A stretch of DNA of 52,857 nt from an uncultured Bacteroidaceae bacterium (GCA_944320965.1 CALUJO010000013.1:1-52857), one strand, 5' to 3'; shown: positions 7,733-17,129, counted from the stretch's first letter. Numbers and translations: made by a program. Notes: generated by a model not told the origin, from the letters alone.

Positions 7733-8848
7733 ATGAAAAGGTTGTTTTATATAGTTTTGGCGCTTTCTGCCTGTCTCTCTTCTATTGATATGAGCGCGCA
7801 GGCTCCTTCAAGGAGAAAGGCTATGCAGGAGAAGGAAAAAGAGGAGGCAGGTGAGGTGTTGTCAGTCAGAGCGCAGTCGCAGTTCTCACCGTCGGTTGAT
7901 ATGCCTGTCGAAATGAAATGGAAGCGTGACATTTACAGAATCATAGATTTGGAAAAGGAAGAGAATACAGCTCTTTACTTTCCTGAAAGGCCTGTTGGTG
8001 ATAAGATGAATCTCTTTTCGCTTATCTTCAAGCTTGCTGTGGAAAACAAGATTAAGATTTACGAATACAATATTGACGGTAATGAGCTGCTTACGGATGA
8101 CAATGTAATATCTCCGAAAGATATGCTTGACCGATTCAATATCTATTACAGACGTAAACTTGAGAATAGAAGGGATACAGTCATCGTTATAGACGACAGT
8201 GATATACCGAGCAACGAGGCTAAAAGCTATTTCGTCAAGGAAGTCAATTACTTTGATGACCGTTCATCAACCATGAATTCAATGATTGAGGCTCTTTGTC
8301 CTGTATTGCACCGTACTGATGAGTTTACATATGAAATGACCAAGTATCCTATGTTCTGGGTAAGATATAAGGATATTGAACCTTATTTGAGCCAGACTTC
8401 TGTTATGACAAGCGACTATAATAACGCAACAAGTGTTACTATAGCAGATTTCTTTTCGGCAAAAATGTATAAAGGTGATATCTATAAAACCACTAACCGT
8501 CTGAACAGAACGCTTGCACAGTATTGTCCTAATGACAGTACAATGAAGGCTGAACAGGAACGTATCGAAGGTCAGCTTAAGGCTTTTGAAGAAGGCTTGT
8601 GGGGCATTGAGAAAAAGGAAACTACAGCTGCAGCAGAAGAAAAGACTACTGAAAAGGAACCAGCTGAAGAAGCTTCTGAAGAAAAGCCTGAAAACTCAAA
8701 GCGTATAGGACGTGATAATCAGGGAGAAGAAAAGACAGAAGTCAAAAAGGAAACTAAAAAGAAAGAAACCAAGGTAAAAAGCAGTTCTTCTTCAAGGAGC
8801 AAGGCAAGCGCAGCGCCGAGGGCGTCAGTAAGAAGGGAAAGGAGATAA
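7733..8848 (+). CDS. gldN: T9SS ring protein GldN/PorN with charged tail
   Basis: A 371-residue secreted periplasmic protein. The signal peptide ends near MSAQ (residue 22). The GldN domain spans roughly residues 55-290, with the recognisable WKRDIYRIIDLEKEENTAL and YPERPVGD-like segments early and MFWVRYKDIEPYL near the middle. GldN pairs with GldK in the outer-membrane-associated ring. After the domain comes a long low-complexity tail (about 295-371): first Glu/Lys/Ala-rich, then Lys- and Ser-rich, ending in an Arg-rich segment. The tail is unusual in its charge and may contact peptidoglycan, nucleic acid debris or a partner; this is speculation. It lies 6 bases before the next gene. Confidence 0.94.
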   Translation: MKRLFYIVLALSACLSSIDMSAQAPSRRKAMQEKEKEEAGEVLSVRAQSQFSPSVDMPVEMKWKRDIYRIIDLEKEENTALYFPERPVGDKMNLFSLIFKLAVENKIKIYEYNIDGNELLTDDNVISPKDMLDRFNIYYRRKLENRRDTVIVIDDSDIPSNEAKSYFVKEVNYFDDRSSTMNSMIEALCPVLHRTDEFTYEMTKYPMFWVRYKDIEPYLSQTSVMTSDYNNATSVTIADFFSAKMYKGDIYKTTNRLNRTLAQYCPNDSTMKAEQERIEGQLKAFEEGLWGIEKKETTAAAEEKTTEKEPAEEASEEKPENSKRIGRDNQGEEKTEVKKETKKKETKVKSSSSSRSKASAAPRASVRRERR

Positions 8849-8854
8849 CCGTTT

Positions 8855-9235
8855 ATGAAGATTTTGGCGTTTAATCTGGATATGGAACAGAGGCTTGTTC
8901 TTGGAAGAGTGGCGCAAGTTGTTAATGCAACCATCAGAGAAGTCGGTACTGTTGAACATATGACCAGACTTGAAGATATATTGAAATCGGCAGAGAAACC
9001 TGTAGAGGCAAGGGCTATTCCGGCTTTTCCCGATGAGATGCTTGTGTTTGTTGATTTTGAAGATGAGAAACTTTATGACAGCCTTAGACTGATGAGAGAA
9101 ATGAATATGCGTCATATACCTCTGAAGGCGACTTATACTGAGTATAACAGAAAATGGACTCCTTTGGAACTTTGCATGGAACTGCGAAGGGAAAACGAAG
9201 AAATGGAAAAATACAGAAAGCAGAAAGGAAAGTAA
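8855..9235 (+). CDS. DUF3783 domain protein
   Basis: A 126-residue soluble protein with no signal peptide or membrane segment. It resembles the DUF3783 family, small cytoplasmic proteins of unknown function; recognisable parts are MKILAFNLD at the start and MNMRHIPLKATYTEYNRKWTP in the second half. The C-terminus is a charged helix rich in Glu, Arg and Lys. It begins 6 bases after gldN and precedes the operon terminator, so it is co-transcribed with the T9SS genes. Whether it acts in secretion is unknown. Confidence 0.8.
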   Translation: MKILAFNLDMEQRLVLGRVAQVVNATIREVGTVEHMTRLEDILKSAEKPVEARAIPAFPDEMLVFVDFEDEKLYDSLRLMREMNMRHIPLKATYTEYNRKWTPLELCMELRRENEEMEKYRKQKGK

Positions 9236-9253
9236 TTTCTTATAATATTCAGC

Positions 9254-9318
9254 AAAAGGAAAGACCATAATGTTGGCAATATAATGTCAGACATTTTTGG
9301 TCTTTCCTTTTTTGTTTT
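9254..9318 (+). terminator. Rho-independent terminator of the gld/por operon
   Basis: Arms at 9254-9267 (AAAAGGAAAGACCA) and 9298-9311 pair perfectly over 14 bp, with a 30-base loop that holds a smaller hairpin. A T-rich tail follows from 9306. It separates the T9SS operon from the Bat operon. Confidence 0.9.
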
Positions 9319-9435
9319 TATTCTGAATAAGAAACTGTTAAAGTTCTGCTATGATGATTAGTTTTTATAATGCAAAATCTATGCCTTAAATACTAATACT
9401 GTTATAATTAGTGATGCTTTTTTTATATAATTTAA

Positions 9436-9467
9436 GTTGCTATGTATGGTAAATAACACTAATTTTG
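9436..9467 (+). promoter_or_regulatory. Bacteroidetes-type promoter of the moxR-bat operon
   Basis: GTTG at 9436-9439 and TAATTTTG at 9460-9467 are 20 bases apart, a near-consensus Bacteroidetes promoter. Transcription would begin near 9474, downstream of the longest possible moxR start (9437) and upstream of the ATG at 9509, which supports the shorter start. Confidence 0.65.
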
Positions 9468-9508
9468 AAGGCAAAATAGAAAGTTTAACAAAAACAACAA
9501 CTATAATT

Positions 9509-10504
9509 ATGTCAGAAATTGTGGATATTCGTGAGCTAAACGAAAGAGTAGAAAAGAAAAGCGTTTTTGTGACAAACCTGATGACCGGAATGAATCAGGT
9601 AATCGTAGGTCAGAAACACCTCATCGAATCTTTATTGATAAGTTTGTTGTCAGACGGTCATATCCTGCTTGAAGGTGTGCCGGGCTTGGCAAAGACTAAG
9701 GCAATCAAAACACTGTCTTCATTGATTGACAGTACATTCAGCCGTGTACAGTTTACTCCTGATTTGCTTCCTGCCGATATTATCGGTACAATGATTTACA
9801 GCCAGAAAGACGAAAAGTTCCAGGTTAAGAAAGGTCCTGTATTTGCAAATTTCGTTTTGGCCGATGAAATTAACCGTGCTCCGGCAAAGGTTCAGAGTGC
9901 ATTGCTCGAAGCCATGCAGGAACGTCAGGTAACTCTTGGAAGCGAAACATTCAATCTTCCTGAACCTTTCCTTGTGCTTGCTACACAGAACCCTATAGAA
10001 CAGGAAGGTACTTACCCTCTTCCTGAAGCTCAGGTCGACCGTTTCATGCTAAAGGTCATCATAGATTATCCTAAACTTGAAGAAGAAAAACTGATTATCC
10101 GTCAGAATATCACAAATGCAAAGCAGGAAGTCAAGCCTATAATTTCAAAGCAGGAGATTATCGAAGCAAGGAAGGTTGTCAGCGAAGTGTATATCGACGA
10201 GAAAATCGAGAAATATATCGTTGACATTGTTTTTGCAACACGTTATCCGGAACAGTACGGACTTGGTGAACTGAAAGATCTTATCGCGTTCGGAGGTTCT
10301 CCACGTGCTTCAATTAATCTTGCACTTGCTGCACGTGCATATGCATTCATCAAGCAGCGCGGTTATGTTATTCCTGAAGATGTACGTGCCGTTGCACATG
10401 ATGTCCTTCGTCACCGTATCGGTCTGACTTACGAGGCTGAAGCATCAAATACTACTTCAGACGAAATCATCAGCACTATACTTAACAGAGTTGAAGTGCC
10501 TTAA
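9509..10504 (+). CDS. MoxR-family AAA+ ATPase
   Basis: A 331-residue MoxR ATPase. Walker A is GVPGLAKT (residues 56-63), Walker B is VLADE (D119, E120) followed by INRAPAKVQSALLEAMQE, and sensor 1 is ATQNPIEQEGTYPLPEAQ. A C-terminal lid domain contains the conserved GGSPRASINLALAARA. MoxR proteins act as chaperones that assemble or activate VWA-domain partners, here the DUF58 and BatA/BatB proteins encoded next. The start at 9509 matches the usual family N-terminus; upstream in-frame codons from 9437 are probably untranscribed. It is the first gene of the Bat operon. Confidence 0.95.
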   Translation: MSEIVDIRELNERVEKKSVFVTNLMTGMNQVIVGQKHLIESLLISLLSDGHILLEGVPGLAKTKAIKTLSSLIDSTFSRVQFTPDLLPADIIGTMIYSQKDEKFQVKKGPVFANFVLADEINRAPAKVQSALLEAMQERQVTLGSETFNLPEPFLVLATQNPIEQEGTYPLPEAQVDRFMLKVIIDYPKLEEEKLIIRQNITNAKQEVKPIISKQEIIEARKVVSEVYIDEKIEKYIVDIVFATRYPEQYGLGELKDLIAFGGSPRASINLALAARAYAFIKQRGYVIPEDVRAVAHDVLRHRIGLTYEAEASNTTSDEIISTILNRVEVP

Positions 10505-10543
10505 TTGGTAGAAACTGATTGCTAATTCAAAAAGAGATTAAAA

Positions 10544-11416
10544 TTGGATACATCAGAAATAATAAAGAAAGTCCGCAAAGTTGAGATAAAGGCGAAAGGT
10601 TTGTCCAACAATATCTTTGCCGGTCAGTATCATTCGGCTTTCAAGGGGCGTGGTATGGCATTCTCGGAAGTAAGGGAATATCAGTTTGGTGACGATATTC
10701 GCGATATAGACTGGAATGTTACCGCCCGCTTTAACAAACCCTACGTTAAAGTGTTTGAAGAAGAACGCGAACTGACTGTGATGCTGCTTATTGATGTCTC
10801 CGGAAGTCTTGATTTCGGAACAGCAAAACAGTTTAAGAGAGATATGGTGTTGGAGATTGCGGCAACACTTGCATTCTCTGCCATACAGAACAATGATAAG
10901 ATTGGAGTTATTTTCTTTTCCGACAGAATAGAGAAATTCATTCCGCCAAAGAAAGGTAAAAAGCATATTCTTTTTATAATAAGGGAATTGCTAGACTTCA
11001 AGCCTGAGAGTAAAAGGACTGATATCCGTCAGGCAGTAGAGTATCTTACAAATGTCATAAAGAAGAAATGCACTGCATTTATCATATCGGATTTCATTGA
11101 CAACGGAGATTTTTCTTCACCTCTTGTTGTGGCAAACAAGAAACATGATGTTGTTGCCATACAGGTTTATGACAAACGTGCCGAAGAATTGCCCGATGTC
11201 GGTTTGCTAAGGGTTTATGATGCCGAAAGCGGTAATGAATGTTATGTTGATACTTCTTCGCGTTCTGTCAGGGAAGCCCATCATAACTATTGGCTTGAGA
11301 ATCAGAACAGGCTGAAAAGTATATTTGTCCGCAGCAATGTGGATTCGGTTTCAGTCCGTACTGACCAGGATTTTGTAAAGGCTTTGATGGCACTGTTTGC
11401 CAGAAGGGCAAAATAA
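10544..11416 (+). CDS. DUF58 domain protein of the Bat operon
   Basis: A 290-residue cytoplasmic protein with a TTG start. The family signature FGDDIRDIDW lies at residues 48-57, followed by NVTARFNKPYVKVFEEER. A VWA-like fold carries a MIDAS-type motif DVSGS (residues 84-88). DUF58 proteins always travel with MoxR ATPases and are thought to be their substrates or adaptors. No ATG in frame gives the conserved start KKVRKVEIKAKGLSNNIFAG, so the TTG at 10544 is accepted. It lies 39 bases after moxR and 14 before the next gene. Confidence 0.93.
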   Translation: MDTSEIIKKVRKVEIKAKGLSNNIFAGQYHSAFKGRGMAFSEVREYQFGDDIRDIDWNVTARFNKPYVKVFEEERELTVMLLIDVSGSLDFGTAKQFKRDMVLEIAATLAFSAIQNNDKIGVIFFSDRIEKFIPPKKGKKHILFIIRELLDFKPESKRTDIRQAVEYLTNVIKKKCTAFIISDFIDNGDFSSPLVVANKKHDVVAIQVYDKRAEELPDVGLLRVYDAESGNECYVDTSSRSVREAHHNYWLENQNRLKSIFVRSNVDSVSVRTDQDFVKALMALFARRAK

Positions 11417-11430
11417 TTAGTGAAATTACA

Positions 11431-12516
11431 ATGAAAAGAATAAATCTTTTAAGAGTATTCGGAGTATTCTCTTTGCTTATGCTTTTTTCCGCTTCATTTA
11501 GGGCTAATGCCCAGAGTGTAGTGGTTGAAGCAAAGCTTGATTCTCTTGAAATGTTGATAGGCTCACAGTCCAGACTGACTGTTGAAGCCACTTTTGATAC
11601 AGGTTCAAAAGTAGTTTTCCCACAGTTGAAGGATACTGTTGTCCGCAATCTTGAAATTGTTGAGACATTCAAGCCTGATACTTCTTGGCTTAATGAAGGC
11701 AAACGAATGACTGTTTCTCACAGCTACATGGTAAGTGTCTATGATTCTGCATTCTTTTATATCCCAGGATTTGAAGTCCTTGTAGACGACAAGGCTTATA
11801 CTTCAAAAAGTCTGGCATTGAAAGTTTATCTAATGCCTATTGATTCTGTAGATATAAGGGGAATCAAGGATGTCATGGCTCCTAAGTTCGTATTGTCCGA
11901 CTGGCTGATTACCGGTTGTGGAACGTTGCTGATAGTTATTCTTGTTGTCGTTGCCGTTTATTTGTATAAGCGTCTAAAGGACAATAAGCCTATTATCAGG
12001 AAGATACATGTCGAACCTAAGAAACTTCCTCATGAAGAAGCAGAGGATATTATTGAACAGATAAAGGAAAGAAAGTTAAGCCATTCTGAAGATGCAAAAT
12101 TGTATTATACACGTCTTACAGATGCTTTGCGTGTTTATTTTTCCGGAAGATTCGGGTTCAATGCAATGGAGATGACATCTGCAGAGATAGTTGAAAAGCT
12201 ATTGGAGTCAAATGACAAGGAAGCTATCGCAAAAATAAAGAGTCTGTTTACAGTTTCAGACCTTGTAAAGTTTGCGAAGTACAAGCCTATGCTTAACGAA
12301 AATGACGCAAACTTGCTTTCTGCTGTCGAGTTCATCAACAAAACAAAGATAGATGTTCCTGAAAACGAGAGAGAGAAACCTCATGACATCATAATCGAAG
12401 AGCCTAGAAGCAAGAAGGCAAAACGTATTCTTGTCGGTTCAATTATAGCTATAATAGTTGTCATTGCGGTTGTTATGTTCCTTGTTGGAAGAGATATAAA
12501 CATGATGCTATTCTAA
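11431..12516 (+). CDS. Bat-operon membrane protein of unknown function
   Basis: A 361-residue protein with a signal peptide (cleavage near NAQ, residue 28), a periplasmic beta-rich domain (about 29-155), a transmembrane helix at about 159-179, a cytoplasmic region (about 180-330) and a second hydrophobic helix near the C-terminus (about 335-355). The cytoplasmic part (EDAKLYYTRLTDALRVYFSG) resembles the matching part of BatD and DUF4381-like proteins of MoxR operons. Its place between the DUF58 gene and batA is typical of Bacteroidetes Bat loci, so a role in the same envelope complex is likely. No enzymatic motif is seen. Confidence 0.85.
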   Translation: MKRINLLRVFGVFSLLMLFSASFRANAQSVVVEAKLDSLEMLIGSQSRLTVEATFDTGSKVVFPQLKDTVVRNLEIVETFKPDTSWLNEGKRMTVSHSYMVSVYDSAFFYIPGFEVLVDDKAYTSKSLALKVYLMPIDSVDIRGIKDVMAPKFVLSDWLITGCGTLLIVILVVVAVYLYKRLKDNKPIIRKIHVEPKKLPHEEAEDIIEQIKERKLSHSEDAKLYYTRLTDALRVYFSGRFGFNAMEMTSAEIVEKLLESNDKEAIAKIKSLFTVSDLVKFAKYKPMLNENDANLLSAVEFINKTKIDVPENEREKPHDIIIEEPRSKKAKRILVGSIIAIIVVIAVVMFLVGRDINMMLF

Positions 12517-12535
12517 AATCGGGAGAAAACAGAAT

Positions 12536-13519
12536 ATGGTTTTTGCAAATAAATATATATTGTTGTTCTTTGTATTGCTTGTGCCGTATATTGCCTGGTA
12601 CATATACAAGAACAGGAAAATAGAACCTTCAATGAGGCTTTCCGATACTTTGCCTTATGCAGGGCTCAGAAAGACATGGAAACAGTATCTTGTGCATGCG
12701 CCTTTTGTGCTGCGTCTTGTTTCCTTTTCCATGATTATACTGATTCTTGCCCGTCCGCAGTCATCCGACAGTTGGCAGAATACCGAGATTGAAGGTATAG
12801 ACATTATGATGGCAATTGACGTCTCAACCAGTATGCTTGCCGAAGATTTGAAGCCTAACCGTATTGAAGCTGCCAAGGATGTTGCAGCCGAGTTTATCAA
12901 CGGCCGTCCGAACGACAATATCGGTCTGACAATCTTTGCAGGAGAAAGCTACACCCAATGTCCGCTTACCGTAAATCATGAGGTGCTTCTCAATATGTTC
13001 AGCAATATAAAGTGCGGAATTGTTGAAGACGGTACAGCAATCGGTATGGGTATTGCCAACGCAGTTACAAGACTCAAGGACAGCAAGGCTAAGTCAAAAG
13101 TGATAATCCTGCTGACCGACGGTACGAATAACGCAGGTGACATATCTCCTCTTACAGCTGCCAGTATTGCAAAACAGTTCGGTATAAGAATATATACCGT
13201 TGGTGTCGGTACAAACGGCGAAGCTCCTTATCCTTATCCTACTGCTTTTGGTGTGCAATATGTGAATGTTCCTGTCGAGATAGACGAGAACATGCTTCGC
13301 GAAATTGCTTCTACTTCCGACGGGCAGTATTTCCGTGCAACCAGCAATACCAGACTGAAAGAGGTTTATGCCGAGATTGACAAACTGGAAAAGACAAAAC
13401 TCAATGTCAAGGAGTTCAGCCGCAAGGAAGAGGAATATCAGGTGTTTGCGCTTGTAGCATTCCTGGCAATTCTGCTTGAGGTGCTTTTAAGAAATACAGT
13501 ATTAAAACGAATTGCATAA
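12536..13519 (+). CDS. batA: BatA, VWA-domain membrane protein
   Basis: A 327-residue protein with two N-terminal hydrophobic helices (about 6-24 and 56-73), a VWA domain (about 88-285) and a C-terminal helix (about 305-322). The MIDAS motif is intact: DVSTS at residues 95-99, then the Thr-bearing DGTAIGMG and the Asp of LLTDGTNN. BatA is one of two paired VWA proteins of the Bacteroides aerotolerance locus. It is expected to sit in the inner membrane and work with MoxR, BatB and the TPR proteins. The gap to batB is 14 bases. Confidence 0.93.
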   Translation: MVFANKYILLFFVLLVPYIAWYIYKNRKIEPSMRLSDTLPYAGLRKTWKQYLVHAPFVLRLVSFSMIILILARPQSSDSWQNTEIEGIDIMMAIDVSTSMLAEDLKPNRIEAAKDVAAEFINGRPNDNIGLTIFAGESYTQCPLTVNHEVLLNMFSNIKCGIVEDGTAIGMGIANAVTRLKDSKAKSKVIILLTDGTNNAGDISPLTAASIAKQFGIRIYTVGVGTNGEAPYPYPTAFGVQYVNVPVEIDENMLREIASTSDGQYFRATSNTRLKEVYAEIDKLEKTKLNVKEFSRKEEEYQVFALVAFLAILLEVLLRNTVLKRIA

Positions 13520-13533
13520 GAGGAGGGTGATGT

Positions 13534-14556
13534 ATGTTTAGATTTGAAAGTCCGCAATATTTGTATCTTCTGATACTTGTGCCGGTAGTGCTTGCAGTAT
13601 ATCTGTTTTCGGCATACCGCAGGAAAAGGAATATAATCAAGTTTGGAGATCCCGAACTTATTGCAATGCTTATGCCGAATTATTCTTCGGCAAGAGTAGT
13701 TATAAAGTTTACACTGATGCTTCTTTCGCTTCTTGTGGCAGTATTTCTTCTTGCCCGTCCGCAGTTCGGAACAAAGAGCGAGACTGTTACACGCAAGGGG
13801 GTTGAGGTTGTGATTGCTCTTGATATTTCCAACTCTATGATGGCTGAGGATGTCGCTCCAAACCGTCTTGAGAGAGCAAAGAGAATTGTTTCGCGCCTTG
13901 TAGACCGTCTTGAGAGTGATAAGATTGGTTTGCTTGTATTTGCCGGAGACGCGTTTACACAGTTGCCTATTACGACAGATTACCTGTCTGCAAAAATCTT
14001 TCTTGACAATATCACTCCTGCCCTTATATCAAGGCAGGGAACAAACATTGCCGCTGCAGTTGGCATGGCAACAAGAAGCTTTACATCACAGGAAGGTATA
14101 GGCAAGACTATAATCCTCATAACCGACGGTGAAAACCATGAACCCGGAGCTTTGGAATCCGTACAGGAAGCGGTTAACAAAGGCATTCAGGTAAATGTTC
14201 TTGGTGTAGGTTCTGCCGATGGTGCTCCGATACCTTCGGGCAATAATAATGACTATCTGAAAGACCGTGACGGAAATACTGTTGTAACTCGTCTTAACGA
14301 AGATATGTGCCGTCAGCTTGCTCAGGCAGGAAAAGGTATATATGCCCAGATAAACAACAGCAATTCTGCCGAAAAGGCTCTTAATTCGCAGATAGACAAA
14401 CTTGCCGAGAAAGATGTGGAAAGCGTTGTTTATTCGGATTACAACGAACAGTTCATACCGATAGCATGGACACTGCTTGTTCTGCTTTTGGCGGAAACTT
14501 TGATAATGAACAAGAAAAACAGAAGATTTAGAAATATTAGATTGTTTTCGGAATGA
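13534..14556 (+). CDS. batB: BatB, VWA-domain membrane protein
   Basis: A 340-residue paralogue of BatA with the same plan: hydrophobic helices at about 8-27 and 56-75, a VWA domain, and a C-terminal helix followed by a basic tail. The MIDAS motif is DISNS (residues 97-101), with RQGTNIAAAVGMA and ITDGENHE supplying the other metal ligands. Both VWA domains keep all coordinating residues, so both should bind a divalent metal. Its stop overlaps the start of batC by four bases (ATGA), suggesting coupled translation. Confidence 0.93.
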   Translation: MFRFESPQYLYLLILVPVVLAVYLFSAYRRKRNIIKFGDPELIAMLMPNYSSARVVIKFTLMLLSLLVAVFLLARPQFGTKSETVTRKGVEVVIALDISNSMMAEDVAPNRLERAKRIVSRLVDRLESDKIGLLVFAGDAFTQLPITTDYLSAKIFLDNITPALISRQGTNIAAAVGMATRSFTSQEGIGKTIILITDGENHEPGALESVQEAVNKGIQVNVLGVGSADGAPIPSGNNNDYLKDRDGNTVVTRLNEDMCRQLAQAGKGIYAQINNSNSAEKALNSQIDKLAEKDVESVVYSDYNEQFIPIAWTLLVLLLAETLIMNKKNRRFRNIRLFSE

Positions 14557-15278
14557 AAAAGCTTTTGATTATATTTACAATGATGTTGGCTGCAATGTCT
14601 GCCTTTTCACAGAAGCAGGAGAGGGCATACGTCCGAAAGGCCAACAGTCTGTATAAGGACAGTTTATATACCCAGTCTGAAGTATTGTACAGAAAGGCGC
14701 TTGATATGAATTCCGGTTCGGTTGAAGCAAGGTACAATCTTGGAAACAACCTTTTTGCTTCCGGAAAATATGACGAGGCTTTGAAAGAATATGAAAAGGC
14801 TTCGAAACTGGAAACGGACAAGGCAAAACTTGGACAGATTTACCATAATATGGGTGTTGCTTATCAGAAGCAGGAAAAATATGCCGAATGTATAGAAGCC
14901 TATAAGCAGGCATTGAAGAACAATCCTTCTGACAATGATACCAAGCACAATCTTACTCTGGCTCTACGCATGTTGCAGCAGCAGCAACAGCAGCAGCAAC
15001 AGAATCAGGACCAGAACAAGGATGAGCAGAATAAGGACAAGCAACAGCAGAATCAGAACAATAACCAGAATAACAAGGACGAAAAGAAAGATCAGGACAA
15101 GAAAGAGGAACAGAATCCTTCTGACCGCCAGCAGCAACAGCAGCAGAAACAGGATATTTCAAAAGAGAATGCCGAACAGCTGCTTAATTCTGTAATGCAG
15201 GACGAAAAGAAAGTACAGGATAAGGTTCAGAAGGTTATGAATGCCCAGTCTGGCAGAGACTTGGAGAAAAATTGGTAG
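14553..15278 (+). CDS. batC: BatC, TPR protein with Gln-rich tail
   Basis: A 241-residue protein with a signal peptide (ending near AFSQ, residue 20), then TPR repeats over about 22-135 (ARYNLGNNLFASGKYDEALK and IYHNMGVAYQKQEKYAECIE are clear units). From about 138 to 205 the sequence is almost entirely Gln, Asn, Lys, Asp and Glu, including a run of nine glutamines encoded by CAG/CAA codons. A short helical C-terminus follows. BatC is the TPR partner of BatA/BatB. The Gln-rich region is common in kind for this protein but is a likely site of length variation by repeat slippage. Confidence 0.9.
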   Translation: MKKLLIIFTMMLAAMSAFSQKQERAYVRKANSLYKDSLYTQSEVLYRKALDMNSGSVEARYNLGNNLFASGKYDEALKEYEKASKLETDKAKLGQIYHNMGVAYQKQEKYAECIEAYKQALKNNPSDNDTKHNLTLALRMLQQQQQQQQQNQDQNKDEQNKDKQQQNQNNNQNNKDEKKDQDKKEEQNPSDRQQQQQQKQDISKENAEQLLNSVMQDEKKVQDKVQKVMNAQSGRDLEKNW

Positions 15279-15281
15279 GAT

Positions 15282-17129
15282 ATGAAAAGATACATTATTT
15301 TTTTACTTCTGGCAGTAATGATGCTGCCGGGATTTGCAAACGGCAAATATACGCTGGTAGCCGAGGCACCTTCTGCAGTTGTGAAGGGTGACCAGTTCAG
15401 ACTTTCGTATGTTGTCAATACTTCCAGCAAGGTCAAGGACCTGCGTATAGCATCAAATATAAAAGGATTCAGCATCCTGATGGGACCTAGCCGTTCGCAG
15501 TCAAGCAGTACGCAGATTATAAACGGAAAGGTATCGTCAAGCAGTTCCATAACATTTACCTATATGTTGCTTGCCGAAGAAGAAGGAACATTCAACATTC
15601 CGGCTGCAACCATTACCGTTGATGGCGAGAAGATTATCTCAAATTCTCTGACAATAAAGGTATTGCCGCCCGATCAGCAGTCTTTATCATCTTCTTCATC
15701 GTCATCTTCAGGCAGAAGGGGAAGCTCTTCATCCGCAAGCGGTGAAATAACTTCCGACCAGCTGTTTGTCACTGCAACTACAAACAAGGTAAATGTCTAT
15801 GAACAGGAAGCAATACTTTTGACTTACAAGGTTTATACAACCGTTGATTTACGCGGATTTGAATATGTAAAACTTCCGGATTTCAAGGGATTCCATTCAC
15901 AGGAAATTGAATTGCCGCAAAAAAAACAGTTCTCGCTGGAACACTATAAGGGAAGAAACTACAATACAATAACCTTGCGTCAGTTCCTTCTGTTCCCGCA
16001 GAACTCAGGAACGCTCGAAATTGCTCCGGCAAGATTTGATGCATCCGTATTGCGACAGGTTCATACAAACGACCCGTTCGACGCATTTTTCGGCGGAAAT
16101 TATGTGAGCGCTACAAAGACACTCATGACTCCAACAATCAAGATAAACGTCAAGGCTTTGCCTTCTCCGCGTCCTGATAATTTTACGGGAGCTGTCGGAA
16201 GCTTTGATTTGTCTTCATCAATAAACAAGGATGAACTTAATGCCAATGACGCCATCACATACAAACTTGTTCTTTCGGGGGTAGGAAACCTTAAACTTGT
16301 TTCGGTGCCTGACATTACTTTCCCGGCAGACTTTGAACTTTATGACCCCAAGCAGAGTGACAAGTTCTCTGTTACTACTTCGGGATTGTCAGGAAGCAAG
16401 GTCTATGAGTATCTTGCCATCCCGCGTCATGCAGGAAACTTTACTATACCTTCAATTGAACTTTCATATTTTGACACAAAGTCAAAGAGCTACAAGACTC
16501 TGAAGACCGAATCCTATACAATAAAGGTCAACAAGGGCAAGGAAGGTTCTGAATCTGCTGGATATTCAGATTATGCCAACTATGAAAAGGAAAGTGTTAA
16601 GGTACTTGCAAGCGATATACGTTACATAAACCTTGGCGATGTCAAGTATATGGCAAAGAACGACTTCATGGTCGACAAGCTGTCATATATATTGTGGTAT
16701 GTAATTCCGGCAGTATTGTTTATCATTATATTTATTGTTTACCGCCGAAGCGCGCAGGAAAACATGAATATTGCCAAATCACGTAATCGCCGTGCAAACA
16801 AGGTTGCCCGCAAGCGTTTGAAAAAGGCTTCTGCACTGTTGAAGGAAAAGAATGACGAGCTGTTCTACGACGAAGTGCTTAGAACTCTTTGGGGATATAT
16901 AGCCGATAAGCTGAACATAAACACAGCCGAGCTGAACAAGGATAATGTCAAGGACAAGATGCTTGCAGCAAACATATCCGAAGACATGGTAAATACATTC
17001 ATCAATCTGCTTAACGAGTGCGAGTTTGCCCGTTATGCTCCGGGAAACAAGGAAGAGGGTATGGACCGCATTTTCCGTTCTGCTCAGGATGTAATACTTG
17101 CAATAGAAAACAATATCAAGTTGAAATAG
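15282..17129 (+). CDS. batD: BatD, large periplasmic Bat protein
   Basis: A 615-residue protein with a signal peptide (ending near FANG, residue 20), several beta-sandwich repeats across the periplasmic part (to about 460), a Ser-rich spacer at about 130-155, one transmembrane helix (about 466-486) and a basic cytoplasmic C-terminal domain. This matches BatD (oxygen-tolerance protein family) in length and layout. The periplasmic domains probably bind a partner or cell-envelope ligand, while the C-terminal domain resembles that of the 11431 gene product. It starts 3 bases after batC and ends 12 bases before batE. Confidence 0.92.
   Translation: MKRYIIFLLLAVMMLPGFANGKYTLVAEAPSAVVKGDQFRLSYVVNTSSKVKDLRIASNIKGFSILMGPSRSQSSSTQIINGKVSSSSSITFTYMLLAEEEGTFNIPAATITVDGEKIISNSLTIKVLPPDQQSLSSSSSSSSGRRGSSSSASGEITSDQLFVTATTNKVNVYEQEAILLTYKVYTTVDLRGFEYVKLPDFKGFHSQEIELPQKKQFSLEHYKGRNYNTITLRQFLLFPQNSGTLEIAPARFDASVLRQVHTNDPFDAFFGGNYVSATKTLMTPTIKINVKALPSPRPDNFTGAVGSFDLSSSINKDELNANDAITYKLVLSGVGNLKLVSVPDITFPADFELYDPKQSDKFSVTTSGLSGSKVYEYLAIPRHAGNFTIPSIELSYFDTKSKSYKTLKTESYTIKVNKGKEGSESAGYSDYANYEKESVKVLASDIRYINLGDVKYMAKNDFMVDKLSYILWYVIPAVLFIIIFIVYRRSAQENMNIAKSRNRRANKVARKRLKKASALLKEKNDELFYDEVLRTLWGYIADKLNINTAELNKDNVKDKMLAANISEDMVNTFINLLNECEFARYAPGNKEEGMDRIFRSAQDVILAIENNIKLK

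Noticed and set aside
15227..15550. Minus-strand ORF across the batC-batD junction
   Set aside because: It is antisense to two well-supported genes and has no recognisable domain.
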